From the NCBI GenBank assembly GCA_012839805.1, contig DUMU01000007.1:142374-206373 (forward strand): a DNA stretch of 64,000 bases, in the 5' to 3' direction. The DNA comes from Bacillota bacterium. Lineage in GTDB: Bacteria > Bacillota > Limnochordia > Limnochordales > DUMU01. Positions 36,409-43,361 of the stretch are shown here, piece after piece (position 1 is the first letter of the stretch; each line of letters opens with the position of its first letter). The notes under the pieces were generated by a model, which was not told the origin of the DNA, did no database searches, and saw only the letters and a program-made list of their open reading frames with translations. The translations under genes and the position numbers were made by a program.

Positions 36409-36680
36409 TTGTCGTGCTAGGCGGGGAGGTAGCGGTGCCCTGTACCCGCAATCCGCTATAGCGGGGCTGAATTCCCGCCCGAGGGGGGGCTTTGTGGGGT
36501 CTGCCCCCGGTACGGAGCGATGAGGGTCGGGACCCGCGCAACAGGAGCTTGTGAACCCCGTCAGGTCCGGAAGGAAGCAGCGGTAAGCAAGAGGGCCTGT
36601 GTGCCGCGGGCCAGCCTGGCTCGAGCCACCGGCCGGGGTTACGCCTGGAAGGCCCGCTTCGACGGCGGGTGCACGACAGT
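36409..36680 (+). ncRNA. ffs: Signal recognition particle RNA, long Bacillus type with Alu domain
   Basis: The sequence closely follows Bacillus scRNA. The Alu part has GTGCTAGGCGGGGAGGTAGC and GTGCCCTGTACCCGCAATC. The S domain has CGCAAC...GTCAGGTCCGGAAGGAAGC followed by AGCGGTAAGC, the Ffh-binding helix 8. The ends pair: GTCGTGC (36411-36417) with GCACGAC (36671-36677). Length about 272 bases equals the Bacillus RNA. It binds Ffh to target membrane proteins to SecYEG. It stands before dnaX, as in Bacillus. Confidence 0.96.
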
Positions 36681-36688
36681 TTGATGAG

Positions 36689-36728
36689 CGCCCGGCGCCT
36701 GGCCATTGTGGCCGCGGCGGGCGTTTTT
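36689..36728 (+). terminator. Intrinsic terminator of the SRP RNA
   Basis: CGCCCG (36689-36694) pairs with CGGGCG (36718-36723), with an inner GGCC/GGCC stem, followed by TTTTT (36724-36728). It ends the SRP transcript and shows that dnaX cannot start at the upstream in-frame codon at 36706. Confidence 0.7.
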
Positions 36729-36756
36729 CCTGGCGAGGGGAAGGAGCCGGGTCTCC

Positions 36757-38721
36757 GTGGCATACTGGTCGCTTTACCGCAAATGGCGGCCCCGCACCTT
36801 CGCGGAGGTCGTCGGCCAGGAGCACGTGGTCCGGACGCTGCAAAACGCGTTGCGAACGGGGCACGTAGCCCACGCCTATCTCTTTGCCGGGCCGCGGGGG
36901 ACGGGTAAGACCACGGTGGCGAGGCTCCTCGCCAAAGGGCTGAATTGCGCGCGCGGTGTCACCCCCGAACCATGCCTGGAGTGCGAATCGTGCCGGCGGA
37001 TCGCCGCCGGGACGTCCCTGGACTGCCTCGAGATCGACGGCGCCTCCAACCGGGGGATCGATGAGATCCGTGAGCTGCGAGAACGAAGCAAATTCGCCCC
37101 CCAGGAAGGGCCCTACAAGATCTACATCATTGACGAAGTCCACATGCTGACCACCGAGGCCTTCAACGCTCTGCTCAAGACGTTGGAGGAGCCTCCGCCC
37201 CACGTTGTTTTCGTACTGGCCACCACGGAGGCACACAAAGTTCCCCCGACGATCCTCTCTCGCTGCCAGCGCTTCGATTTCCGGCGTTTCGGGGAGGACC
37301 GGATCACGGAACACTTGCGGCAGGTCGCCGCGGCCGAAGGGATTCAGATCAGTCCGGAGGCACTGCGTCTCATTGCCCGGCACGCCGAAGGCGGGATGCG
37401 GGACGCGCTGGGCCTGCTGGAGCAGTGCCTGGCTTACGCACAAGGGACGGAGTCCGGGGCTCAGGTTGACGAGGCCGCAGTGAGTACGGTTCTCGGGCTG
37501 GTTCCCGAAGAACTCATAGGCCGGTTCATCGAGGCCGCAGCCAGGCGGGACCTGCCCGGCGCGCTCGGGGTGGTCGACGAGGTTTTCGCCTCCGGCGCGG
37601 ATGCCCGGCAGTTCGTACACTCTCTGGCCCAAAAGTTGCGGGAGCGGGTGATGGAGCGGGTTTCCGGGCCGCAAGGGCAAGGAGAGGCGCTCCGTGACAC
37701 ACTCTCCGTCGACGACCTGCTCCGCTGGGGAGATTACCTGGCCGGGGCGGAAGTGGAGCTCCGGGCCGGGGCATCACCCCGGTTCATCCTGGATCTCACG
37801 GTTTTGCGGTTGGTCCTGGGCGAGGGGGGAGAAGGGGCAGGGGATCGGTACGCAGAACGCCTGGCCGCGCTGGAAGCGAAAGTCGCCCGCCTGGAGGAAC
37901 GACTGAAGGCGGGGCCAGAAGGGGTGGCGACCGGGCCGGAAGAGGTGGCGGCAGGCGGGCTGGGGGAGGTGCTGCCCGAGCCGCGGCGGCGGAGCGAGGC
38001 GGTGGCGGCTGGGCGTCAGGAGCAGGCAGATAGCGACGGTGAGCGACTGCCGCATGTGGAGCCGCCGGCGGGAGGTGAAATGGCGGCTCTCGATCAACCG
38101 GTAGCTGGCGGTGAACGGGCGGCCGTTCCCTGGCCGGACATTTTGAACGAAGTTCGCCGGCGGAATATCCAAGTGCATGCTTTGCTGCGGGAGGCCCGTC
38201 CGCACGTCCTGCGAGAGGGGACTTTGCACCTCATCCTGCCTGATGGTCTGAGCTTCCATAAAAACAGTCTCGAGCAGCCAAGGGTCATGGCCATGCTGGA
38301 GAGGGTAATCTCTCGCCAGCTACGCATGCCGGTGCGTTTGCAGTTCCACCTGGGGGATCGTGACCTGGGGGATGGGGATGTTCAGAAGAACCCGCCCGGC
38401 CTGCAGAAGGGAGAGGGGGCTCCGGCTAGCGGATCCCGCCAGCCGGAGGGGGGAGCAGGCAAGACCGAAGTAATGAGCGCCCGCACTGAATCGGAATCGT
38501 CGGCCGCCGGGGTACTACCACCATCTGCCTGGCCGGAGGCGGACGCCCTCCTCCGCCATCCGCTGGTTCAGAAAGCGCTGGAGCTTTTCGAAGGACGGGT
38601 GGTCCAGGTCATGCCGGCCCGGGCCGGGCGAACCGAAAAAGTCGAGCGGGCCGAGCGAGACGACCGAGCCGGGCAGGTGGAGCCGGCGGCAAGGGTCGAA
38701 AGGGGCGAGCCAGCAGAATGA
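36757..38721 (+). CDS. dnaX: DNA polymerase III subunit gamma/tau
   Basis: The clamp-loader ATPase of the replisome, about 654 residues. YWSLYRKWRPRTFAEVVGQEHV starts the protein, then GPRGTGKTT (Walker A), a zinc site CLECESC, the DEVHML Walker B and TLEEPP motifs, and SRC arginine finger. Domain III ends near residue 365; the tau-like C-terminal part is Glu/Gly/Ala-rich and repetitive at the end. The GTG at 36757 has AAGGAG upstream. No slippery run for a frameshift to gamma was seen. The stop overlaps ybaB by four bases. Confidence 0.95.
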   Translation: MAYWSLYRKWRPRTFAEVVGQEHVVRTLQNALRTGHVAHAYLFAGPRGTGKTTVARLLAKGLNCARGVTPEPCLECESCRRIAAGTSLDCLEIDGASNRGIDEIRELRERSKFAPQEGPYKIYIIDEVHMLTTEAFNALLKTLEEPPPHVVFVLATTEAHKVPPTILSRCQRFDFRRFGEDRITEHLRQVAAAEGIQISPEALRLIARHAEGGMRDALGLLEQCLAYAQGTESGAQVDEAAVSTVLGLVPEELIGRFIEAAARRDLPGALGVVDEVFASGADARQFVHSLAQKLRERVMERVSGPQGQGEALRDTLSVDDLLRWGDYLAGAEVELRAGASPRFILDLTVLRLVLGEGGEGAGDRYAERLAALEAKVARLEERLKAGPEGVATGPEEVAAGGLGEVLPEPRRRSEAVAAGRQEQADSDGERLPHVEPPAGGEMAALDQPVAGGERAAVPWPDILNEVRRRNIQVHALLREARPHVLREGTLHLILPDGLSFHKNSLEQPRVMAMLERVISRQLRMPVRLQFHLGDRDLGDGDVQKNPPGLQKGEGAPASGSRQPEGGAGKTEVMSARTESESSAAGVLPPSAWPEADALLRHPLVQKALELFEGRVVQVMPARAGRTEKVERAERDDRAGQVEPAARVERGEPAE

Positions 38722-39044
38722 ACATGCAGAAGTTCTTCAAACAGGCGCAGAAAGTGCAGGCGGAGATCGCCCGTGTCCAGGAGGAACTGAGCCAGAAGAC
38801 CGTGGAGGGTACGGCCGGGGGTGGAGTGGTCAAGGTAGTAGCCAGTGGCCAGCAGCAGATCCTTTCGGTCAGCATCGATCCCGCGGTGGTGAACGAAGAT
38901 GACGTAGAGATGCTCCAGGACTTGATTGTCGCCGCGGTCAACGAAGCTTTGCGCAAGGCGCGGGAGTTGGCCAGCGATGAGATGGCCAAGGTTACGCAGA
39001 TGATGGGCTTGCCGGGGCCTGTGAGTGGACCGGGAGGGTTCTGA
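38718..39044 (+). CDS. ybaB: YbaB/EbfC family nucleoid-associated protein
   Basis: The 108-residue DNA-binding protein has the family pattern: FKQAQKVQAEIARVQEEL helix, a beta-hairpin core GGGVVKVVASGQQQILSVSID, and a C-terminal helix with DLIVAAVNEAL. It probably dimerises and coats DNA. The ATGA overlap with dnaX and the three-base gap to recR show one operon, the conserved dnaX-ybaB-recR order. Confidence 0.95.
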   Translation: MNMQKFFKQAQKVQAEIARVQEELSQKTVEGTAGGGVVKVVASGQQQILSVSIDPAVVNEDDVEMLQDLIVAAVNEALRKARELASDEMAKVTQMMGLPGPVSGPGGF

Positions 39045-39047
39045 CCC

Positions 39048-39644
39048 ATGCACTACCCTCGTCCCCTCCAGCAACTCATGGAGGAGTTGGGGAAGCTGCC
39101 GGGTATCGGGCCGAAGACCGCACAGCGTTTGGCCTTGTACCTGGTGGGCCGGCCCGCCGGCGAAGTTCAAGCCCTGGCCAGAGCGCTGATCGAGGCGAGC
39201 GAAAAGACCATACTCTGTTCTCGCTGCTTCAATCTCACCGACGTCGACCCTTGTGCCCTTTGTACCGACCCGCGGCGCAACGACCGGCTGCTATGTGTAG
39301 TCGAGCAGCCCCGCGACGTATTTGCCCTCGAGCGGACGCGGGAATTCCACGGGCGCTACCACGTGCTACACGGAGCCATTTCCCCAATCGAGGGGATCGG
39401 CCCGGACGACCTGCGCATAAAGGAACTGCTGCGCCGTTTATCGGAGCAACCGGTCGAGGAAGTTATCCTGGCCACCAACTCCACCGTGGAAGGTGAAGCC
39501 ACCGCGATGTACCTCGTCCGCCTGCTCAAGCCGGCCGGGATCAAAGTGAGCCGGATCGCGTATGGCCTGCCGGTGGGGGGGGACCTCGAGTACGTGGACG
39601 AGGTCACGCTGAGCCGAGCGCTGGAAGGGCGCCGGCCCCTCTAG
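39048..39644 (+). CDS. recR: Recombination protein RecR
   Basis: RecR acts with RecO and RecF to load RecA at gaps. The 198-residue protein has the helix-hairpin-helix [19 protein letters not shown], a zinc finger of four Cys (C-S-R-C...C-A-L-C, about 57-72), the Toprim domain beginning [11 protein letters not shown], and the [12 protein letters not shown] Walker-like end. Standard length, standard place after ybaB. Confidence 0.97.
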   Translation: MHYPRPLQQLMEELGKLPGIGPKTAQRLALYLVGRPAGEVQALARALIEASEKTILCSRCFNLTDVDPCALCTDPRRNDRLLCVVEQPRDVFALERTREFHGRYHVLHGAISPIEGIGPDDLRIKELLRRLSEQPVEEVILATNSTVEGEATAMYLVRLLKPAGIKVSRIAYGLPVGGDLEYVDEVTLSRALEGRRPL

Positions 39645-39731
39645 GCCCGGGCCCGGCATTGCCGGGATAGGTCATCGGAAACCCGTTCATACTGGGGTTA
39701 GCGAGTCCCAGGGAAGGGTGGAACCACCAGG

Positions 39732-40166
39732 ATGAACGGTCTGCCCAAAGCTCCGCCCGGTACGGTCCAGACGATCAAGACTCTGCTCACCCGTTTGTCC
39801 CGGTGGCGGGTAGCGCCACCGGCAAAAGCCGGCTCCGATCCGGTTCAGCGGGATCTGGTAAGCCGGGCCGAACGGGCCCGCCGGGAGTGGCAGGACGCCC
39901 AGCAACACTTTCAGTGGGTGACTGATCCGGTCGAAGTCGAACATGCCGTCTATTGGATCAAAGAGGCCGAGCGCAAGTACGTGATGCTCTGGCAGCAGGC
40001 CCGCCGGCTGGGGGTTCATGGCAAGCGGGTTGGCGAAAAGTGCCAAACCGGGATTGCCGGACCCGCGGCCCGGTGGTATAATCAGCAAGTCTTAAACCCC
40101 GCTCCAACCGCAGAGTTGGGGCCGCCAGTCCAAGGGGAGGAGGTGAAGCCAGGTGCGCCAATATGA
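39732..40166 (+). CDS. DUF2508 (YaaL-like) protein
   Basis: The central part, LVSRAERARREWQDAQQHFQW and VEHAVYWIKEAERKYVMLWQQA, matches the short helical DUF2508/YaaL family that usually follows recR in spore-formers. The family is about 75-90 residues; this frame is 144, because it has an N-terminal Pro/Arg segment and reads on through the promoter and leader of rpsF at its end. It overlaps rpsF by 14 bases. Function unknown. bofA, often next in Bacillus, is missing. Confidence 0.72.
   Translation: MNGLPKAPPGTVQTIKTLLTRLSRWRVAPPAKAGSDPVQRDLVSRAERARREWQDAQQHFQWVTDPVEVEHAVYWIKEAERKYVMLWQQARRLGVHGKRVGEKCQTGIAGPAARWYNQQVLNPAPTAELGPPVQGEEVKPGAPI
40054..40082 (+). promoter_or_regulatory. Strong promoter of rpsF-ssb-rpsR
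   Basis: TTGCCG (40054-40059), 17 bp, TATAAT (40077-40082), with TG one base before the -10 (extended -10). It lies inside the 3' end of the DUF2508 frame and would start transcription near 40089. Confidence 0.72.
40089..40152 (+). promoter_or_regulatory. rpsF leader with hairpin, possible S6:S18 autoregulatory site
   Basis: The leader contains a 7-bp stem (CTCCAAC, 40102-40108, with GTTGGGG, 40115-40121, one G-U pair), directly followed by CCG and the GGGGAGGAGG ribosome-binding site. Known S6:S18 leaders combine a hairpin with an exposed CCG near the rpsF start. The match is by position and CCG only; the full consensus was not tested. Confidence 0.4.
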
Positions 40167-40665
40167 GCTGATGGTTATTCTTGACCCCCGCAAGGTTGAC
40201 GGTGACGAAGCGGTCGGGCAGATGCTGGACAAGATCCAGGGTATCATCACCGGCGACGGGGGTCGGGTAGTGAACCTCGACCGTTGGGGCAGGCGCCGTC
40301 TGGCTTACGAGATCGGGGGAACGGCCGAAGGGTACTACGTGGTTCTCCAGTTCGAGGCGGAGCCGAAAACGGCAGCCGAGCTCGCGCGGGTACTACGGAT
40401 CACCGAGGGCGTTTTGCGCCACCTGATCGTCAGGCCGTATCCGGTGACCCGCCGGGCCCGGATCGCTCAAGCCGCCCGCCGGCGGGCGGGAGCGACGCGG
40501 GCCGCTTCGGCGCCGGCACCGGCTGCGAAAGACGTCCGTGGTGGTGAGACGGCATCTGATCAAGACGATCACGAGGTAGCCTTCGCCGAGCCGGAAGGCG
40601 GGGAAGCGCCGGGGGCGGAAAACGGAGAAGTAGTACCGGAACCGGCTACCGAGGAGCAGGCATAA
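40153..40665 (+). CDS. rpsF: Small ribosomal subunit protein bS6
   Basis: The first 96 residues are bS6: MRQYELMVILDPRK, the GGRVVNLDRWGRRRLAYEI strand-loop-strand and YYVVLQFEA. It binds 16S rRNA with bS18 in the platform. The last 70 residues are an Ala/Arg then Glu/Pro/Gly-rich acidic tail, longer than the usual 95-100 residue protein. The start is GTG with GGGAGGAGG upstream. First gene of the conserved rpsF-ssb-rpsR operon. Confidence 0.95.
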   Translation: MRQYELMVILDPRKVDGDEAVGQMLDKIQGIITGDGGRVVNLDRWGRRRLAYEIGGTAEGYYVVLQFEAEPKTAAELARVLRITEGVLRHLIVRPYPVTRRARIAQAARRRAGATRAASAPAPAAKDVRGGETASDQDDHEVAFAEPEGGEAPGAENGEVVPEPATEEQA

Positions 40666-40684
40666 GGGGAAGGGGGCCTGCCGT

Positions 40685-41209
40685 TTGTTCAACAAAGTGA
40701 TCCTGATTGGCCGGCTGGTCGCCGACCCACAGCTGCGTTACACACAAACGGGGAAAGCGGTTGCCAACTTCAGGATCGCGGTGGATCGCGGTTTTGCCGG
40801 GGCCTCCGGGCAGCCGGGCCAGGAGCGCGAGCGGCAGGCCGACTTTTTCGACATCGTCACCTGGAACAAGTTGGCCGAGACCTGCGCCAACTATCTCAAC
40901 AAAGGGCGTTTGGTCGCGGTTGACGGGCGACTCCAGGTGAGGGATTACGAAGGACCGGACGGACAACGTCGTCGAGCCGTGGAGATCGTCGCGAACGAGG
41001 TTCGTTTCCTGGATTCCGGCCGGGGCGGCCAGCCCTACGGAACCCCGGAGGACCGGGGCTCCTTGGAGTACGGAGCACCGGGACCTGCCGGCGGGCCGGC
41101 CGGGACGGCATTCGGCGCCGCGGGCGGCGGCGCGGGGGGCGACCTGGGCGATGGTCTGGGCGGCGGTGACGACACGGAGGATTACGATTCATCGGGAGCT
41201 CCCTTCTGA
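40685..41209 (+). CDS. ssb: Single-stranded DNA-binding protein
   Basis: The 174-residue protein has an N-terminal OB fold ([52 protein letters not shown]) and a long Gly-rich disordered tail ending in an acidic tip ([13 protein letters not shown]), close to the D-D-x-P-F tip that binds partner proteins but with Ala-Pro-Phe at the end. The start is TTG with AGGGGAAGGGGG upstream. It lies between rpsF and rpsR as usual. Confidence 0.96.
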   Translation: MFNKVILIGRLVADPQLRYTQTGKAVANFRIAVDRGFAGASGQPGQERERQADFFDIVTWNKLAETCANYLNKGRLVAVDGRLQVRDYEGPDGQRRRAVEIVANEVRFLDSGRGGQPYGTPEDRGSLEYGAPGPAGGPAGTAFGAAGGGAGGDLGDGLGGGDDTEDYDSSGAPF

Positions 41210-41228
41210 GGGTCGAGGTGAGAAGGAC

Positions 41229-41459
41229 ATGCCAAGGGATCGTAAGGGGCGCAAGCGCCGCAAGGTATGCGCTTTCTGCCAGGACTGGATCGACATCGTG
41301 GACTACAAGGACGCCAGCCGGCTGCGGCGGTTCATGAGCGAGCGAGGCAAGATATTGCCGCGGCGCATCACCGGAAACTGCGCCCGGCATCAGCGGAGCC
41401 TGACCGTGGCCATCAAGCGGGCCCGGGAGATGGCCCTGCTGCCGTACACGGTAGAGTAG
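41229..41459 (+). CDS. rpsR: Small ribosomal subunit protein bS18
   Basis: The 76-residue protein matches bS18: [16 protein letters not shown] with a C-x2-C pair, [24 protein letters not shown] and [17 protein letters not shown] zinc-binding (C+) form is possible from Cys residues at about 14, 17 and 50. It partners bS6. The ATG has GGTGAGAAGG upstream; the frame is open further upstream but without homology. A perfect terminator follows. Confidence 0.97.
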   Translation: MPRDRKGRKRRKVCAFCQDWIDIVDYKDASRLRRFMSERGKILPRRITGNCARHQRSLTVAIKRAREMALLPYTVE

Positions 41460-41504
41460 GGCTCAAAACCGCCGGATCATCAGCATCGACATAAGGCGAC
41501 GGTG

Positions 41505-41547
41505 GGAGCGGCAACTACGGGTCAGTCCCCGGTTGCCGCTCCGTTTT
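41505..41547 (+). terminator. Intrinsic terminator after rpsR
   Basis: GGAGCGGCAAC (41505-41515) pairs perfectly over 11 bp with GTTGCCGCTCC (41532-41542), followed by GTTTT. It ends the rpsF-ssb-rpsR transcript. The bases on to 41654 hold no gene apart from the ribosome-binding site of the next one. Confidence 0.85.
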
Positions 41548-41654
41548 ACTGCCACGAAAGAACGGCAGGAATTGTCGGCCGGTGCGGGGCAGGGAAGTGG
41601 CGGCGAGTGCCGAACCCAAGCAGGCAAAAGGCCTGGGAGGGGGAGAGGGAAACC

Positions 41655-41969
41655 ATGGATCCAGTCGTCCCGGAAATGGATATCGCCAGGCAGACCAAGG
41701 CGCTCGAATGGCTCAAGGCCGAGCTGGTGGCGGGCGTCGGCGAATTCTTCCGGAGCCTCCTACCCGGGAACGGTGCGACGGCCGACGCCCTGGCCAATAT
41801 CCTCATGCTGCTCCTGATCTTGGCCCGGCGGCTAGGCATCGATCTTTCTCAACTGGACAGAAAGGTGGACATGCGCCTGCGGGCGAACCTTGAGCAACGG
41901 CACGAACTCGAACTCTGGTTCGGCGATCTGAGTGCCATCCTCCGCTACCGCACGGACGCGAAGAGGTGA
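41655..41969 (+). CDS. MazG-like family protein
   Basis: About 104 residues. MDIARQTKALEWLKAELVAGV and a helical middle with ALANILMLLLILARRLGIDL fit the MazG-like family (PF12643) found beside rpsR in many Clostridia. It lacks the full E-x2-E...E-x2-D metal motif of true MazG pyrophosphatases in readable form, so catalysis is doubtful. The ATG at 41655 has GGGAGAGGG upstream. Its stop overlaps yybS by four bases. Confidence 0.75.
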   Translation: MDPVVPEMDIARQTKALEWLKAELVAGVGEFFRSLLPGNGATADALANILMLLLILARRLGIDLSQLDRKVDMRLRANLEQRHELELWFGDLSAILRYRTDAKR

Positions 41970-42961
41970 GAGTGCCCTTGGGCCGTTGGGCGGAGCTTTC
42001 GATCTGGGCCTTGCTCGGCATAGGCCTTACCGTGGCCGGTTTCCTCCTGGGGCCGCAGCTGGTCTTTCTCTTTCCTGCCTACCTGGCGGTGGCGATTACT
42101 CGACGCGGGTGGTTCACCGGGATCATACTGACGGGGATCTGCCTGGTGGCGGCGGTATTCCTGGCCGGGGTGGCCGGTACCATCCTGCTTTTCCTCTCGG
42201 TCACCGGTTTTCTCCTGGCCTTCGGGCTGCGGCAGCAACGCGATCCCATCGAGGTGATCCTGGTCGGAGGGATCATCCTGACGGTGGGGCTGGTGGCCTG
42301 GCTCCTTCTCGGGCTCGTGATCTCCGGCCAGCCCCTCGCCTCCGGGCTCGACTATTGGCTCCACCAGATCCGCCAGCAACTGAGTAGCGAGTTGTCTTCT
42401 CTGCCCAATGGTCTGGATGACCGGGAAGCGTTCCTGAACTGGGTCGAAACGTTCATTCGCATGGTTTGGCCGGCTTCGTTGATGATTTACTCCGTTCTGG
42501 GCACCGGTATCAACTACGGCATCAGCTACTGGGTCCTGCGGCGCTGGGGCGTCGTCCTGGCGAACTGGCGTCCTTTCTCCCGCTGGCGGCTTTCCTGGGG
42601 TTATAGCTGGGGGATGATTGGAGGCCTCGGGGCTTTGCTCCTGTCGGACATCGCCGGTGACGTCTTTCACCGGACTCTGGTCACGACGGGGCTCAATCTT
42701 ACCCTGGTCTTTTCGGTGGTCTTTTTGATCCAGGGGATGGCCGTGGCCTGGTTCTGGCTGGAGCAGGCCAGAGTGGCCCGGGGATTACGGTGGGGGCTCA
42801 TGGTCTTGGGGCTGCTGACCGTTTGGTTGCCACCGGCCTTGACCTTGCTCGGCTTGTTCGACACCTGGTTCGATTGGCGGAAATTGGAGAAACAGGCGGG
42901 AGGGAACGGAGATGCAAGTCATCCTGACTCAGGACGTCAAGGGACTGGGAGCGCGCGGTGA
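41966..42961 (+). CDS. YybS-like DUF2232 membrane protein
   Basis: The 331-residue polytopic protein has about eight membrane segments; N-terminal part GPQLVFLFPAYLAVAITRRGW and the C-terminal part beginning NWRPFSRWRLSWGYSWGMIGG match DUF2232 (YybS). Role unknown; relatives lie between rpsR and rplI in Bacillota. Starts with GTG in the MazG-like stop. Its C-terminus overlaps the rplI start by 50 bases, and the last 20 residues are polar, so the true C-terminus is probably dictated by overlap only. Confidence 0.85.
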   Translation: MRVPLGRWAELSIWALLGIGLTVAGFLLGPQLVFLFPAYLAVAITRRGWFTGIILTGICLVAAVFLAGVAGTILLFLSVTGFLLAFGLRQQRDPIEVILVGGIILTVGLVAWLLLGLVISGQPLASGLDYWLHQIRQQLSSELSSLPNGLDDREAFLNWVETFIRMVWPASLMIYSVLGTGINYGISYWVLRRWGVVLANWRPFSRWRLSWGYSWGMIGGLGALLLSDIAGDVFHRTLVTTGLNLTLVFSVVFLIQGMAVAWFWLEQARVARGLRWGLMVLGLLTVWLPPALTLLGLFDTWFDWRKLEKQAGGNGDASHPDSGRQGTGSAR

Positions 42962-43361
42962 GACGGTCAAAGTGGCCGACGGTTACGCCCGCAACTATCT
43001 TATTCCCCGCGGGCTTGCCGTCGAGGCCAGCGAAGGGAACTTGCGCCAGCTCCGGGCCGTGCGGGCCGAGCAGGAACGCCAGGCCGCCCGGCGGCAGAAA
43101 GAAACCGAGGAGATGGCGGCCAGGCTCGAAGGAACGGTCTTGCGGCTCCGGGCGAAGGCAGGTGAGGGCGGCAGGCTCTTCGGCTCCATCACTGCGGGCG
43201 ACGTGGCCGGCGCCCTGGCCCAGCAAGGAATCAAGGTGGAAAAGCGCCAGGTGGAGTTGTCAGGACCGATCAAACAACTCGGGACCCATACGGTCACGGT
43301 CCGCCTCGCCGGGGGCCGCCCGGTCGTGATCCAGGTAATGGTGGAGGCGGCAGAGGAATGA
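42912..43361 (+). CDS. rplI: Large ribosomal subunit protein bL9
   Basis: The 149-residue bL9 has the N-terminal domain MQVILTQDVKGLGARGETVKV and DGYARNYLIPRGLAV, a long central helix rich in Arg/Glu/Gln, and the C-terminal domain with GRLFGSITAGDVAGAL. It binds 23S rRNA near L1. The ATG lies within yybS; the GGGAGGGAACGGAG segment upstream supplies the ribosome-binding site. gdpP, usual between yybS and rplI, is absent. Confidence 0.97.
   Translation: MQVILTQDVKGLGARGETVKVADGYARNYLIPRGLAVEASEGNLRQLRAVRAEQERQAARRQKETEEMAARLEGTVLRLRAKAGEGGRLFGSITAGDVAGALAQQGIKVEKRQVELSGPIKQLGTHTVTVRLAGGRPVVIQVMVEAAEE

Noticed and set aside
36706-36756. In-frame upstream start for dnaX
   Set aside because: It lies inside the SRP RNA terminator hairpin; the GTG at 36757 has a proper AAGGAG site and matches the family N-terminus.
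37900-38300. Programmed frameshift making a short gamma form of DnaX
   Set aside because: No A6G-type slippery run with a stop in the alternative frame and a stem was found.
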